Shown here: in pieces, positions 42,399 through 50,764 of the stretch
Position numbering within the stretch: the stretch's first letter is position 1
Layout of the letters: every line of letters starts with the position of its first letter
From: Hymenobacter sp. YC55
Lineage (GTDB): Bacteria; Bacteroidota; Bacteroidia; Cytophagales; Hymenobacteraceae
Assembly: GCF_029433095.1 (NCBI RefSeq)
Contig: NZ_JARNTX010000001.1
Coordinates: 1,612,001-1,676,000 of the forward strand
Direction of reading: 5' to 3'
Length of the DNA stretch: 64,000 bases
The notes under the pieces: model-generated
Databases searched by the model: none
Seen by the model: the letters and a program-made list of their open reading frames with translations, nothing else
Told to the model about the DNA's origin: nothing
Translations under genes and position numbers: made by a program

Positions 42399-42520
42399 GC
42401 TTACTAAAAACAAGGATTAACACAGAAGGTGATGCAACCTAGCTATTTCACCGTCCTCAACCATAAACAAGACGGCTCCTGCAGTATAGACAGTAGCTAG
42501 GCATTAGTCTGAAAAGCGTT

Positions 42521-43546
42521 TTAGTGCTGAGCTAACTTCTCAAACTCTGCTTGTAGTTGCGCATGAGCCATCTTTCTTACGTAAGGCAAACGCAACATTG
42601 CTTGGTGAAAATGCAGTCCACGCTCTATTGCTACAGGCAATTCAGAGTCGCTTAATCGAGTTAAGTCGCCCAACGAAAAGGCTTGCTTATGCGCATGTAC
42701 GTAGTCAGCTAGCCGGCGTTGATTGTCCACGTAGTATCCTGTAATAGCGGCACAACCAAGTACCAAACTTTCAATTAATACTGTACTGGCCGGACAAACT
42801 GTAATTTGATACCCCAAAAACAGCGTGGCAAATTCCTCAGCTGAGATATTCCGATGAATATTAACGCGGCCAGGCGGTTGTTCGGCTGTCATGTTGAAAA
42901 GAGTTTCTTCATGAGCGAATGCCCCGCCAAGAACTACTCCCACTTGTTGAATAGTTGGAATTGTTAACAGTGCTGTTAGTACGCGGGTAGTAAATTGTTG
43001 AGGGTCAGCTCCTCCAAAACAGAGTAAAGCATTAGTAATTGGAACCGGAACCGCAGTTGGTAATTGCGCGTGCTCTAAAAATGGGGTGCGTAGTAAAGAA
43101 AACGCAGGTCCTAAGCAGTAGCGAGTAGTAGGCAGAGCAGTATAGTTGCTCTCTTCTACGCCTGGTGAGTGATTAATAATAAGGTCAGCTGCAAAGGGAG
43201 CCGTGTGCAAATCGTCAATACAGACCAAGCTACAGCCGCTACTCTTTATAATTTTCTGATATGTAAAGTGGAAGTGGTAGCCATCCAGTACAACAATATC
43301 GTTTGCCTTAACTACAGTATTGGCTATGTAATCTGCTTCAGCATCTGAGTAAGCAGATAGAGTTATCGGCATCTTAATAAGTGTTACATCAGCTTCTTGT
43401 AAGAGCTTCTTCACGGTTATCGTCGGGCTATGAACCACAAAGAAGCAAGGTGCAATTTGCCGTACAATACTAGTAAGAGCTAATGAGCGCACGATATGAC
43501 CTAACCCAATTTGGGCATTTCCGTCTGCTCGGAAAATAATCCGCAT
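42521..43546 (-). CDS. pseG: UDP-2,4-diacetamido-2,4,6-trideoxy-altropyranose hydrolase
   Basis: PseG removes UDP to free the altrose derivative. The 341-residue GT-B-like protein starts MRIIFRADGNAQIGLGHIVRSLAL, with the GxGHxxR catalytic motif. Other blocks are VLDGYHFHFTYQKII, CIDDLHTAPFAADLIINHSPGV and the donor site LLCFGGADPQQFTTRVL, ending with the TVCPASTVLIESLVLGCAAI region. The gene is flanked by pseF and pseH. Confidence 0.92.
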   Translation of the reverse strand: MRIIFRADGNAQIGLGHIVRSLALTSIVRQIAPCFFVVHSPTITVKKLLQEADVTLIKMPITLSAYSDAEADYIANTVVKANDIVVLDGYHFHFTYQKIIKSSGCSLVCIDDLHTAPFAADLIINHSPGVEESNYTALPTTRYCLGPAFSLLRTPFLEHAQLPTAVPVPITNALLCFGGADPQQFTTRVLTALLTIPTIQQVGVVLGGAFAHEETLFNMTAEQPPGRVNIHRNISAEEFATLFLGYQITVCPASTVLIESLVLGCAAITGYYVDNQRRLADYVHAHKQAFSLGDLTRLSDSELPVAIERGLHFHQAMLRLPYVRKMAHAQLQAEFEKLAQH

Positions 43547-43592
43547 GAAGAATTACAATGAGAGGCAATGGTGCTGGTTGTCCGCCTTCCGC

Positions 43593-44333
43593 TTAAGAGA
43601 AGTCGTATTTCTTTTGCTCAATTTGAGCGTTGATTGCGGTTATTTCCGGATGGTTCTCTAGCACTTCTATCAACTTCTCCGCTGATAAAGTATCAGCTTG
43701 ATACTGTTCAAGTAAAACTTGAAGCAGCTGAAAATCCTCCGGTGTATCGAGTGTTACTCGAAAACGGCTGGCATCTGGTTCCCGGACTGCATGCGCAAAA
43801 TGTATATGCCCGGATCTGTTTTGATGTATATAGGGCGTTACATGCTCTCGGTCAGAGTTGCTAGTAGCATGTTCTTGCGCTTCAGCTAAGAGTGCGTAAG
43901 AAAACACTTCGAAGTCAAGTCCCCGTGGGAAAGTGCGAATGAGGCCATTGGAGAGGTATAAATTTGGATCAGAGGCCGCTAGATAGTGATCTACTTCGGC
44001 CCGAATCAAATGACCGTCAAGCAGCGGGCAGTCTGACGTAACTCGCACAACCACGTCCAGGTTGAAGTGAGTAGCAGTATCGTAGTATCGTCTTAATACA
44101 TCTTCTACGTCACCCCGAAAGCAGTGTAAACCTAATTGATGAGCCAAGTCCACTATGGCATCATCTTCCGGAAGAGTAGTAGTAGCGATATATATTGGCA
44201 GTTTACTTGCTTGGAGTCGGCGGACGTGGTATTCAAGAATTGAAATACCCTGAATTGTGCGTAGCACTTTGCCTGGTAGACGTGTACTACCCATCCGAGC
44301 CTGCGTGATGATGCCAATCTTTGTCTTATGCAT
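43593..44333 (-). CDS. pseF: Pseudaminic acid cytidylyltransferase
   Basis: This enzyme activates pseudaminic acid as CMP-Pse for transfer. The 246-residue nucleotidyltransferase begins KIGIITQARMGSTRLPGKVLRTI, with the CTP loop Q-A-R-x-G-S-x-R-L-P-G-K, and has VVVRVTSDCPLLDGHL and FPRGLDFEVFSYALL. The start ATG overlaps the end of pseC by eight bases, consistent with translational coupling. An alternative name is SpsF-type transferase. Confidence 0.9.
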   Translation of the reverse strand: MHKTKIGIITQARMGSTRLPGKVLRTIQGISILEYHVRRLQASKLPIYIATTTLPEDDAIVDLAHQLGLHCFRGDVEDVLRRYYDTATHFNLDVVVRVTSDCPLLDGHLIRAEVDHYLAASDPNLYLSNGLIRTFPRGLDFEVFSYALLAEAQEHATSNSDREHVTPYIHQNRSGHIHFAHAVREPDASRFRVTLDTPEDFQLLQVLLEQYQADTLSAEKLIEVLENHPEITAINAQIEQKKYDFS

Positions 44334-45495
44334 GATAAAATTCCCGAATGCAGGCAATAACGTACTGCTGTTCCTCATCAGAAAGTGAGGGGAAAAGCGG
44401 TATACTCAAACAATGAGCGTAATAGTTTTCAGCTAGCGGAAAGTCGCCTTCTTGCCAACCAAAACGCTGATAGTATGGCATTGTGTGTACCGGAATGTAA
44501 TGCACTTGAGCGAATATTTCTTTGGTGCGCAGGTAGTCGTAAAGGTTTTTACGTTCTTTCACCTGAATTACATATAGGTGGTAAGCATGTCCTATTGCGC
44601 TGCTTAACGGCTGAACATCACTTAAGTCAGCAAAGGCCACATCATATTGCATTGCCAGTTGGCGGCGGCGAGCTAGTCCCTCATCGGCACGCTGGAGCTG
44701 GCTAATACCAAGCGCGCAGAGCATATCGGGCATTCGGTAGTTATACCCTAATTCCTGCATCTCCATGTACCATCCACCATCGTGGCGCTGCATCTGGGCA
44801 GGGTCTTTTGTTATGCCGTGGGTACGTAACTTTAGCAGTTCTTGATACAGCTCTTCCCGATTGGTGGTGATCATGCCGCCTTCGCCGGTAGCAATGTGCT
44901 TAACGGGGTGGAAGCTGAAGATAGCAAGGTCAGCATATTGACCATTGCCACAGCGTTGTTCTTCACCTGCAGAATCAGTAAAGAAACCACCTGGTGCATG
45001 GCAAGAATCTTCGATAATCCAAAGATTGAACTCATCTGCTAAAGCCCGGGCTTCTTCTAAATTAACCGGTAGCCCCGCAAAATCAACAGGAATTAAACCA
45101 TGGAAATGCCCTTGAGGTTGGCTTTCCAGCAACCGTCGTACAGCTTTTAAATCTATAAGTGCTGTAGCCGGGTCAATATCAACAAAATGCACTTCGCCGC
45201 CGCAATAACGAACACAGTTGGCTGAGGCGGCAAAGGTGATAGGAGTGGTAATAACGCGTTGACCAGGTTGTACATTTAGGGCCAACGCACATAGATGCAA
45301 CGCAGCCGTTCCATTGCTGACGGCAACAGCATAAGTGGCTCCCACATAAGCGGCAAATTGCTTCTCAAATTCTGCTACACGAGGTCCTTGCGTAAGAAAA
45401 TCGGCATGAAGGGCTTCCACAACTGCTTGTATGTCGGCTTCGGTAATATGCTGACGCCCGTAAGGAATAGGTTGAGCTGGAAAAAGGTAGTTCAT
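44326..45495 (-). CDS. pseC: UDP-4-keto-6-deoxy-N-acetylglucosamine C4 transaminase
   Basis: PseC uses PLP to aminate the 4-keto sugar made by PseB. The 389-residue protein has IPYGRQHITEADIQAVVEAL (the typical PseC/ArnB start), VSNGTAALHLCAL, DFAGLPVNLEEARAL, IIEDSCHAPGG (PLP ring Asp) and FSFHPVKHIATGEGGMITT (Schiff-base Lys). The LTQGPRVAEFEKQFAAYVG segment is standard. It is the first gene of the second pse transcript, with a divergent T9SS gene upstream. Confidence 0.93.
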   Translation of the reverse strand: MNYLFPAQPIPYGRQHITEADIQAVVEALHADFLTQGPRVAEFEKQFAAYVGATYAVAVSNGTAALHLCALALNVQPGQRVITTPITFAASANCVRYCGGEVHFVDIDPATALIDLKAVRRLLESQPQGHFHGLIPVDFAGLPVNLEEARALADEFNLWIIEDSCHAPGGFFTDSAGEEQRCGNGQYADLAIFSFHPVKHIATGEGGMITTNREELYQELLKLRTHGITKDPAQMQRHDGGWYMEMQELGYNYRMPDMLCALGISQLQRADEGLARRRQLAMQYDVAFADLSDVQPLSSAIGHAYHLYVIQVKERKNLYDYLRTKEIFAQVHYIPVHTMPYYQRFGWQEGDFPLAENYYAHCLSIPLFPSLSDEEQQYVIACIREFYHA

Positions 45496-45512
45496 GAGTG
45501 TAGCTATTTCTA

Positions 45513-45520
45513 CAAATGTA
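45513..45520 (-). promoter_or_regulatory. -7 element upstream of pseC
   Basis: Leftward TACATTTG at 45520-45513, 18 bases before the pseC ATG, with no clear TTG at the usual place. It faces the promoter of the T9SS gene. Confidence 0.45.
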
Positions 45521-45542
45521 GAAGCTCGGGCCTGATTTGATA

Positions 45543-45575
45543 TTTGGATGCGCAGTATTAATAGTCCTACATTTG
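45543..45575 (+). promoter_or_regulatory. Promoter of the T9SS cargo gene
   Basis: TTTG at 45543-45546, 21 bases, TACATTTG at 45568-45575, 75 bases before the ATG at 45651. Confidence 0.6.
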
Positions 45576-45650
45576 CTTATATAACATTCTACTATGTATC
45601 AAAATAATTAAATACTTAGGGTGTTATAAATTCATAATCATAAAATCTCT

Positions 45651-47057
45651 ATGAGAAAGACTCTTACCCTATTGAGTTGTTTGTTTAGTCTCACCGCCTA
45701 TGCACAGCGTGAAACACAGAATTGGTTTTTCGGTAATCGGGGCGGCCTTACCTTTCAAGGTGCTACTCCTGTGGCTACAGGGGCAGGGCAGTTAAATAGC
45801 TACGAAGCTTGTGCTACAATATCAGACGCCAATGGCGGTCTATTGTTTTACACAAATAGCGTAGGTGTTTGGAATCGAAACCATTCATCAATGCTCGGTA
45901 GCTCTACTTTGTCAGGACACACCTCTACTACCCAAGGAGCTCTCATTGTGCCTGTGCCTGGTAGTAACAGCCTGTATTACTTATTTAGTGTAGATGCATG
46001 CGACAATTTGCTTGTTGGTGGACTGAATTATTCGCTTGTTGATATGCAGTTGCAAAATGGATTAGGCGGAATTATTCAGCCATTCAATAGGACTGTTGCT
46101 ACGCCCTCTGCCAGCGGCAAACTAACAGAAAAGCTAACTGCGATACGGCACGCTAACGGCCGCGACACTTGGGTAATGGTGCATGAATGGTTGGGTAACG
46201 GGTTCTTTGCTTTCCTAGTAAGTTCAACTGGTATTTCGAATACACCTGTTGTTAGCCGGGTTGGTTCCATACACCAAGGTGGGGGCGGAGACTATGGAAA
46301 TGCGAATGCAGTGGGTTATATGAAGGCCTCGACTGATGGAAGCTTACTTGGCGTAGCAGTTCGAGATGCTGGGCTGGAATTATTCGATTTTAATAATGCG
46401 ACTGGTCAGGTAACAAACGCCCGTCGGCTATATACAGGTGATACCTACGCCAGGACGTATGGAGTGGCTTTCTCACCTGATAACACGAAACTTTACACAA
46501 CTGATTTATCAAGTGGCGTCTACCAATACAATCTAGCAAGCCCAAACCCAGCGTCCACTCGTCAGAACATTGGATATTCTTCATATCCTACCAGTGCGTT
46601 GCTACTTGGTCCTGATGGGCGTATTTACGTGTCTCAGCACCAGAGCAGCAGTATAGGTGCCATTGCAAATCCTAATGCACTTGGCTCAGGAGCAAACTAC
46701 TCAAGTAGCTACCTTTCTGTAGGTGGTATATGCCAAGTAGGCCTGCCCAACTTCCCTAACGCATTTGCGACTCAACCTTTGTCTACTGCTTCGCGGAAGC
46801 TAGCGGAACAAGTGACAGTGTATCCCAACCCGGCGCAAGATGTTGTTTGGGTACGTTTGCCGAAAAACTTGTCCAAGCAGTCATCAGAAGTCACTCTATT
46901 CGATGCTTTAGGTCAGCAAGTATTTCAACAAATGGTTCAGGTTTCTAAAGGCGAAGAAGGTACTGCTGTCAAATTGACAACCATTCCCAAAGGATTATAT
47001 ACCCTACAGATTAGCACTGAATCTGGCCTCCTCAGCAAGAAGCTTGTTATTGAATAA
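45651..47057 (+). CDS. Secreted T9SS protein with beta-propeller-like repeats
   Basis: A 468-residue exported protein inserted between the two halves of the pse locus on the opposite strand. It has a signal peptide (MRKTLTLLSCLFSLTAYAQ). The body shows blade-like repeats of the kind WFFGNRGGLTFQG, GLLFYTNSVGVWNRNHSSM and YGVAFSPDNTKLYTTDLSSG. It ends in a type IX sorting domain: LAEQVTVYPNPAQDVVW ... LFDALGQQVFQQ ... GLYTLQISTESGLLSKKLVIE. It will be secreted by T9SS and possibly anchored to surface glycan. Function is unknown. It is clearly more A/T-rich than pseB to its right. Confidence 0.85.
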   Translation: MRKTLTLLSCLFSLTAYAQRETQNWFFGNRGGLTFQGATPVATGAGQLNSYEACATISDANGGLLFYTNSVGVWNRNHSSMLGSSTLSGHTSTTQGALIVPVPGSNSLYYLFSVDACDNLLVGGLNYSLVDMQLQNGLGGIIQPFNRTVATPSASGKLTEKLTAIRHANGRDTWVMVHEWLGNGFFAFLVSSTGISNTPVVSRVGSIHQGGGGDYGNANAVGYMKASTDGSLLGVAVRDAGLELFDFNNATGQVTNARRLYTGDTYARTYGVAFSPDNTKLYTTDLSSGVYQYNLASPNPASTRQNIGYSSYPTSALLLGPDGRIYVSQHQSSSIGAIANPNALGSGANYSSSYLSVGGICQVGLPNFPNAFATQPLSTASRKLAEQVTVYPNPAQDVVWVRLPKNLSKQSSEVTLFDALGQQVFQQMVQVSKGEEGTAVKLTTIPKGLYTLQISTESGLLSKKLVIE

Positions 47058-47111
47058 TATTCTGGGGTAGGAAAGGATGCTATAGCAATTTGGTGGCGTT
47101 TAAAACACAAA

Positions 47112-47169
47112 CTATAAGTTAAAAAGAGAGGCCGTTGCTACAGCAATGGCCTCTCTTTTTAACTTATAG
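47112..47169. terminator. Strong bidirectional terminator
   Basis: A 22-pair stem: CTATAAGTTAAAAAGAGAGG... with ...CCTCTCTTTTTAACTTATAG, loop centred on GTTGCTACAGCAAT. It serves the T9SS gene and the leftward unknown gene. Confidence 0.93.
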
Positions 47170-47188
47170 AACTTTATTCAAGCTATAC

Positions 47189-48784
47189 CTAAAATGCATG
47201 GTCACCTCCAACCGCGCCGCTTTCATTGAAATCGAAATACCACGAAGTCACGAATGGATTGTCGGCCTGAATGGTAACCCAACCGGGCTGGCCATCGAGG
47301 AAGCTAGCTAGCTCCTGGTCTGTGTTCATGTCGATGCGGAGCTGACCGAAAGGGGCTACTTGGGCGGTACGGCTGAGAGTTTGGTTGTCGGCTTCGCGGT
47401 AGAAGGTGAGGTCTAGGTTAGCAGGTGTGGCGTACTCTTTTACAGGGGAACCGTTCAGGATAATTACCACCGAATGTTCACCATCGAGAATGGGGCTCCA
47501 CTTAAACGTACCGGGTTTAGTTAGGAGTTTGGCGTTGGCTACCTGCGAGTTGAAACACACATTCGTTGGCAGATTCATCGGGCGCTGCTGGCGCCCAACG
47601 TTCAGTCCGAACTTAAGGCGGGTTGGGATACGCTCCCGGTTGGGCCAGTGCTTGATAATGTTAACGCCACGTAACTGACGAGCCTGCTCCAGCGAGAAAT
47701 TCTCGTTGATAACGTCGTTGAAGTTCAAGGTAAAGAACTGATCCGGCGAGGTTTCCAGGTGACGCCAGTTCTGAACGGTGCCTATGCGCTGGCCATTGGT
47801 GTCGTAGAATTCCAGGTCGATGCCGAAGGCGGAAGGGGAGTAGATAGGATAGAACACCAATTGCGTGTACTCGCCTTCTTCCAAAAAGAGGGGCGCAAAT
47901 ACGGCGCTGTCGTGAAACCGCTCGTCGGTATTGCCCCAATAAGCCCCGGCGTCGCTGACGGCCGAACTGTCGTAGTAAGTATGCGTGATGCTGAGGGCAT
48001 GACGCTCCAATTCGAAGTTGCCAGCGACGAAGCGCGGAAAGAAACCCCGGAAATTATGGTGAATCTTAATGGTACCTTTCTGGCCCTGCAGGATGGTGTC
48101 TAGGTCGATATAGTCGCGCAGGTTGATGAAGTAGGTGCCGTAGGGTTGCACGTCGCACAACTTGAATTCGCCTTGGGTGGCGTGGTTGTGCTCGTCGACG
48201 ATGGTCCAGCGCACGAGTTGTTGCTCGTAGGCATAAACTCCGTTTACAAACGCGAAAAACGGGGCGTACGCAGCTCCCGACAAGATGTCGAACCCGCATT
48301 CCGGCACTTGAATATCCTCGTTCTCCTGCAAGTCCTCGATGTCGTTGTACACCCGACCCGTGGTGTGAACGGTCGCCATAAAGGTGTCGCTGAAGTAATT
48401 CAGCACAAACGCTGGATAGGGATAAACCAGGTCGCGCGTAGCAAAAATTTCCAGCTCCAGTGAGCCGGTAAATTCGCTCGTGTCCGGGGTGTTGGTTTCA
48501 GCTAGCAAATCGCCAACGCGTAGTGCAAAGGCTTTGGGCTCAGTGATAAGCAAGCTTTTGCGCAGCAAGATGGTGCCATTCTGCGCGCGCAACGTCACCA
48601 GCATCTGTACTTCAGGAATGTGGCGCTTGAGCAGCCAGTACCCCATAAACAGCACCCGGCTGGAATAATGCACATTGTGCAGCACCGGAAAGATAGCCGA
48701 CGAGCGGAAAACAGGCCGGCGCGTCAGACTAACGGTTTCGCCAGCAGCCAGCGTGGATTCTAGGTGCTTGTGGTAGGTTTTCAT
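47189..48784 (-). CDS. Unknown protein of the pse locus
   Basis: I do not recognise this 531-residue protein. It is rich in beta-strand and aromatic patterns, for example LVFYPIYSPSAFGIDLEFYDTNGQRIG and FDILSGAAYAPFFAFVNGVYAYEQQLVRW, with several Asp/Asn/Tyr stretches and no signal peptide or membrane helix. This suggests a cytosolic multi-beta-domain protein. It overlaps the TylF gene's stop by four bases (ATGA), so the two are translated together. With pseB and pseC either side it probably has a role in glycan modification, but nothing more can be said. Confidence 0.7.
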   Translation of the reverse strand: MKTYHKHLESTLAAGETVSLTRRPVFRSSAIFPVLHNVHYSSRVLFMGYWLLKRHIPEVQMLVTLRAQNGTILLRKSLLITEPKAFALRVGDLLAETNTPDTSEFTGSLELEIFATRDLVYPYPAFVLNYFSDTFMATVHTTGRVYNDIEDLQENEDIQVPECGFDILSGAAYAPFFAFVNGVYAYEQQLVRWTIVDEHNHATQGEFKLCDVQPYGTYFINLRDYIDLDTILQGQKGTIKIHHNFRGFFPRFVAGNFELERHALSITHTYYDSSAVSDAGAYWGNTDERFHDSAVFAPLFLEEGEYTQLVFYPIYSPSAFGIDLEFYDTNGQRIGTVQNWRHLETSPDQFFTLNFNDVINENFSLEQARQLRGVNIIKHWPNRERIPTRLKFGLNVGRQQRPMNLPTNVCFNSQVANAKLLTKPGTFKWSPILDGEHSVVIILNGSPVKEYATPANLDLTFYREADNQTLSRTAQVAPFGQLRIDMNTDQELASFLDGQPGWVTIQADNPFVTSWYFDFNESGAVGGDHAF

Positions 48785-49461
48785 AGAGAAGAACCGGAGG
48801 CCGCCGGCTTCCGAATAAAGCTAGGCGTGTGCGTGTAAGGAAGCTTCTGCAGCGTAAGCCCGTGTTGGAGCAACAACTCATCCACAGCGCGGGTTTCGCC
48901 GGCCACTGTACCGTAATCATCAAACACAATGAGTCCCCCAGGCACTACTATGTCATAGAGTGCATCGAGTGCCACTTTGCTTGGCTTATACACATCTACA
49001 TCGATGTGCAGCAGCGCAACGCGCAGTTCTGGATGAGCCGCCACGTAGGCCGGTACAGTTTCTATCACGTCGCCAGGTATCAACTCTACGTTGCGAATGC
49101 CTTTGTGGGTTAGCACTGCCTGAACCTGCTCCATGCTTAGGCCCTGCCCGGCTACATCATCGTGGCGGGCAGCAAACGCGTTGTCGGCTTCATCATCGTG
49201 GCGGGGAAAAGAGCCGAATATATCGAAACCAATAACGCGGCGGGAAAAAGGGCTTTCGAGTAGTTCTCGGAAGGTAGCCCAACGCACCAGTGATGTTGCC
49301 TTAAATACGCCGCATTCCACTACCTGCCCGGGCAGGTGGGTAATCATCCGGTAGATTTCGAAGTGGCCCATCGCCTTCGCTAGTCGCGTGATGTCGCTGG
49401 TGAGGTAGAACCCGTTTTCGTAGGTAATGGCCTGGGCGGAATCGAAATTCTGGATGATCAT
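48781..49461 (-). CDS. TylF/MycF-family O-methyltransferase
   Basis: A 226-residue class I SAM-dependent methyltransferase. QVVECGVFKATSLVRWATF is the SAM motif. VIGFDIFGSFP holds the acidic ribose-binding residue, and LLHIDVDVYKPSKVALDALYDIVVPGGLIVFDDYG carries the metal-binding Asp residues of the TylF (macrocin O-methyltransferase) type. In glycan loci these usually methylate a sugar hydroxyl. Its place next to pseB suggests methylation of the surface glycan. ATG 49461 is preferred over a start 18 codons upstream. Confidence 0.88.
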   Translation of the reverse strand: MIIQNFDSAQAITYENGFYLTSDITRLAKAMGHFEIYRMITHLPGQVVECGVFKATSLVRWATFRELLESPFSRRVIGFDIFGSFPRHDDEADNAFAARHDDVAGQGLSMEQVQAVLTHKGIRNVELIPGDVIETVPAYVAAHPELRVALLHIDVDVYKPSKVALDALYDIVVPGGLIVFDDYGTVAGETRAVDELLLQHGLTLQKLPYTHTPSFIRKPAASGSSL

Positions 49462-49574
49462 GCAGAAAAGGAAGGGAGATAATAAGTAAGAGCAAGAAAG
49501 TGCAGCTCGCGACACAGCTCTAGAGCAAAGGTCTGCTAGGCGTCACCTGCGTACACGGTTGACAACAAAGGAAT

Positions 49575-50594
49575 CTAAACCGTGAAATCAGGGTCGACAT
49601 GTAGGCGAATTTCTTCTCGAATTTCGTCCGCCGACAACCAGTCACTGTTGTTGGCGGAGTCATAGTGGAAGCCTAGCGGCACGCGCTGCCCATCGAATTT
49701 CTCGATGAATTTGTCAACGCTCCATTGGGGGGTAGAGGGGAGAATCACGTAGTACTTATCTAGTTCTACAGTGCTTAGCGCGTCGGTCGACGTAATCATC
49801 TCCTCGTGCAGCTTCTCGCCGGGCCGGATTCCCACAATTTCTTGCTCGCAATTTGGACCGATGGCCTGGGCTACTTCCGTTATTTTGTAGCTCGGAATCT
49901 TCGGTACGAAAATCTCGCCGCCCCAAGCATTTTCCAGCGCATAGAGCACTAGGTTCACGCCTTCTTCCAACGAAATGTTGAAGCGGGTCATGTCGGGGTG
50001 CGTGATGGGCAGCACGCCGGAATGGCGGCGCTGCAAAAAGAAGGGCACTACCGATCCGCGCGAGCCAATTACGTTGCCGTAACGAACCACGGAAAAACGC
50101 AAATCCCGGGCACCTTTCATGTTGTTGGCGGCCACAAACAGCTTATCGGAGCAAAGCTTGGTGGCGCCGTAGAGGTTGATGGGAGCAGCAGCCTTGTCGG
50201 TACTTAGCGCTACTACGTCCTTTACACCGCAGTCGAAAGCGGCATTTATCACGTTTTCCGCACCGAAGATGTTGGTCTTGATGCACTCCATGGGGTTGTA
50301 TTCGGCGGCAGGAACCTGCTTCAGAGCCGCGGCGTGCACAATAATATCGACACCTTCGCAGGCCCGCTTCAACCGTTCCCCGTCCCGCACGTCGCCAATG
50401 AAGTAACGGATGGCAGGGTACTTGGACTGCGGAAAGGTCTGCGACATTTCGTACTGCTTCAGCTCATCACGCGAATACACCACCAAGCGCCGGACCTGCG
50501 GAAACTTCTCGAACACGGTTTGCACGAACTGCTTGCCGAACGAACCGGTACCACCGGTAACCAGAATAGATTTATTAGTTAGATCGAGGGCCAT
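49575..50594 (-). CDS. pseB: UDP-N-acetylglucosamine 4,6-dehydratase (inverting)
   Basis: The first pse step: it dehydrates UDP-GlcNAc and inverts C5. The 339-residue short-chain dehydrogenase has ILVTGGTGSFGKQFV (GxxGxxG), a FIGDVRDGERL block, ALSTDKAAAPINLYGATKLCSDKL (a Tyr-Gly-Ala-Thr-Lys site in place of a plain YxxxK) and PGEKLHEEMIT. The TDKAAAPINLYGATK stretch marks inverting 4,6-dehydratases. It opens the leftward locus; a -7 element TACCTTTG lies 71 bases before the ATG. Confidence 0.93.
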   Translation of the reverse strand: MALDLTNKSILVTGGTGSFGKQFVQTVFEKFPQVRRLVVYSRDELKQYEMSQTFPQSKYPAIRYFIGDVRDGERLKRACEGVDIIVHAAALKQVPAAEYNPMECIKTNIFGAENVINAAFDCGVKDVVALSTDKAAAPINLYGATKLCSDKLFVAANNMKGARDLRFSVVRYGNVIGSRGSVVPFFLQRRHSGVLPITHPDMTRFNISLEEGVNLVLYALENAWGGEIFVPKIPSYKITEVAQAIGPNCEQEIVGIRPGEKLHEEMITSTDALSTVELDKYYVILPSTPQWSVDKFIEKFDGQRVPLGFHYDSANNSDWLSADEIREEIRLHVDPDFTV

Positions 50595-50664
50595 TAGGGA
50601 ATGGGAGTGAGGTAATAGGCGGGAGCAAGTAAAGCGCTACAGCACCACGGGCAAAATGGGGTGG

Positions 50665-50672
50665 CAAAGGTA
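50665..50672 (-). promoter_or_regulatory. -7 element upstream of pseB
   Basis: TACCTTTG at 50672-50665, no clear -33. It would give a 5' leader of about 70 bases before the pseB ATG at 50594. Confidence 0.5.
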
Positions 50673-50764
50673 CGCTTACTTAAGGAGTGCAGAAAGCTGG
50701 CGGGACTTGAAAAGCAAAGCAGGGCTTGCTCCCATCTTTCTCTAGCACAGCTTCTGGTACTTAA

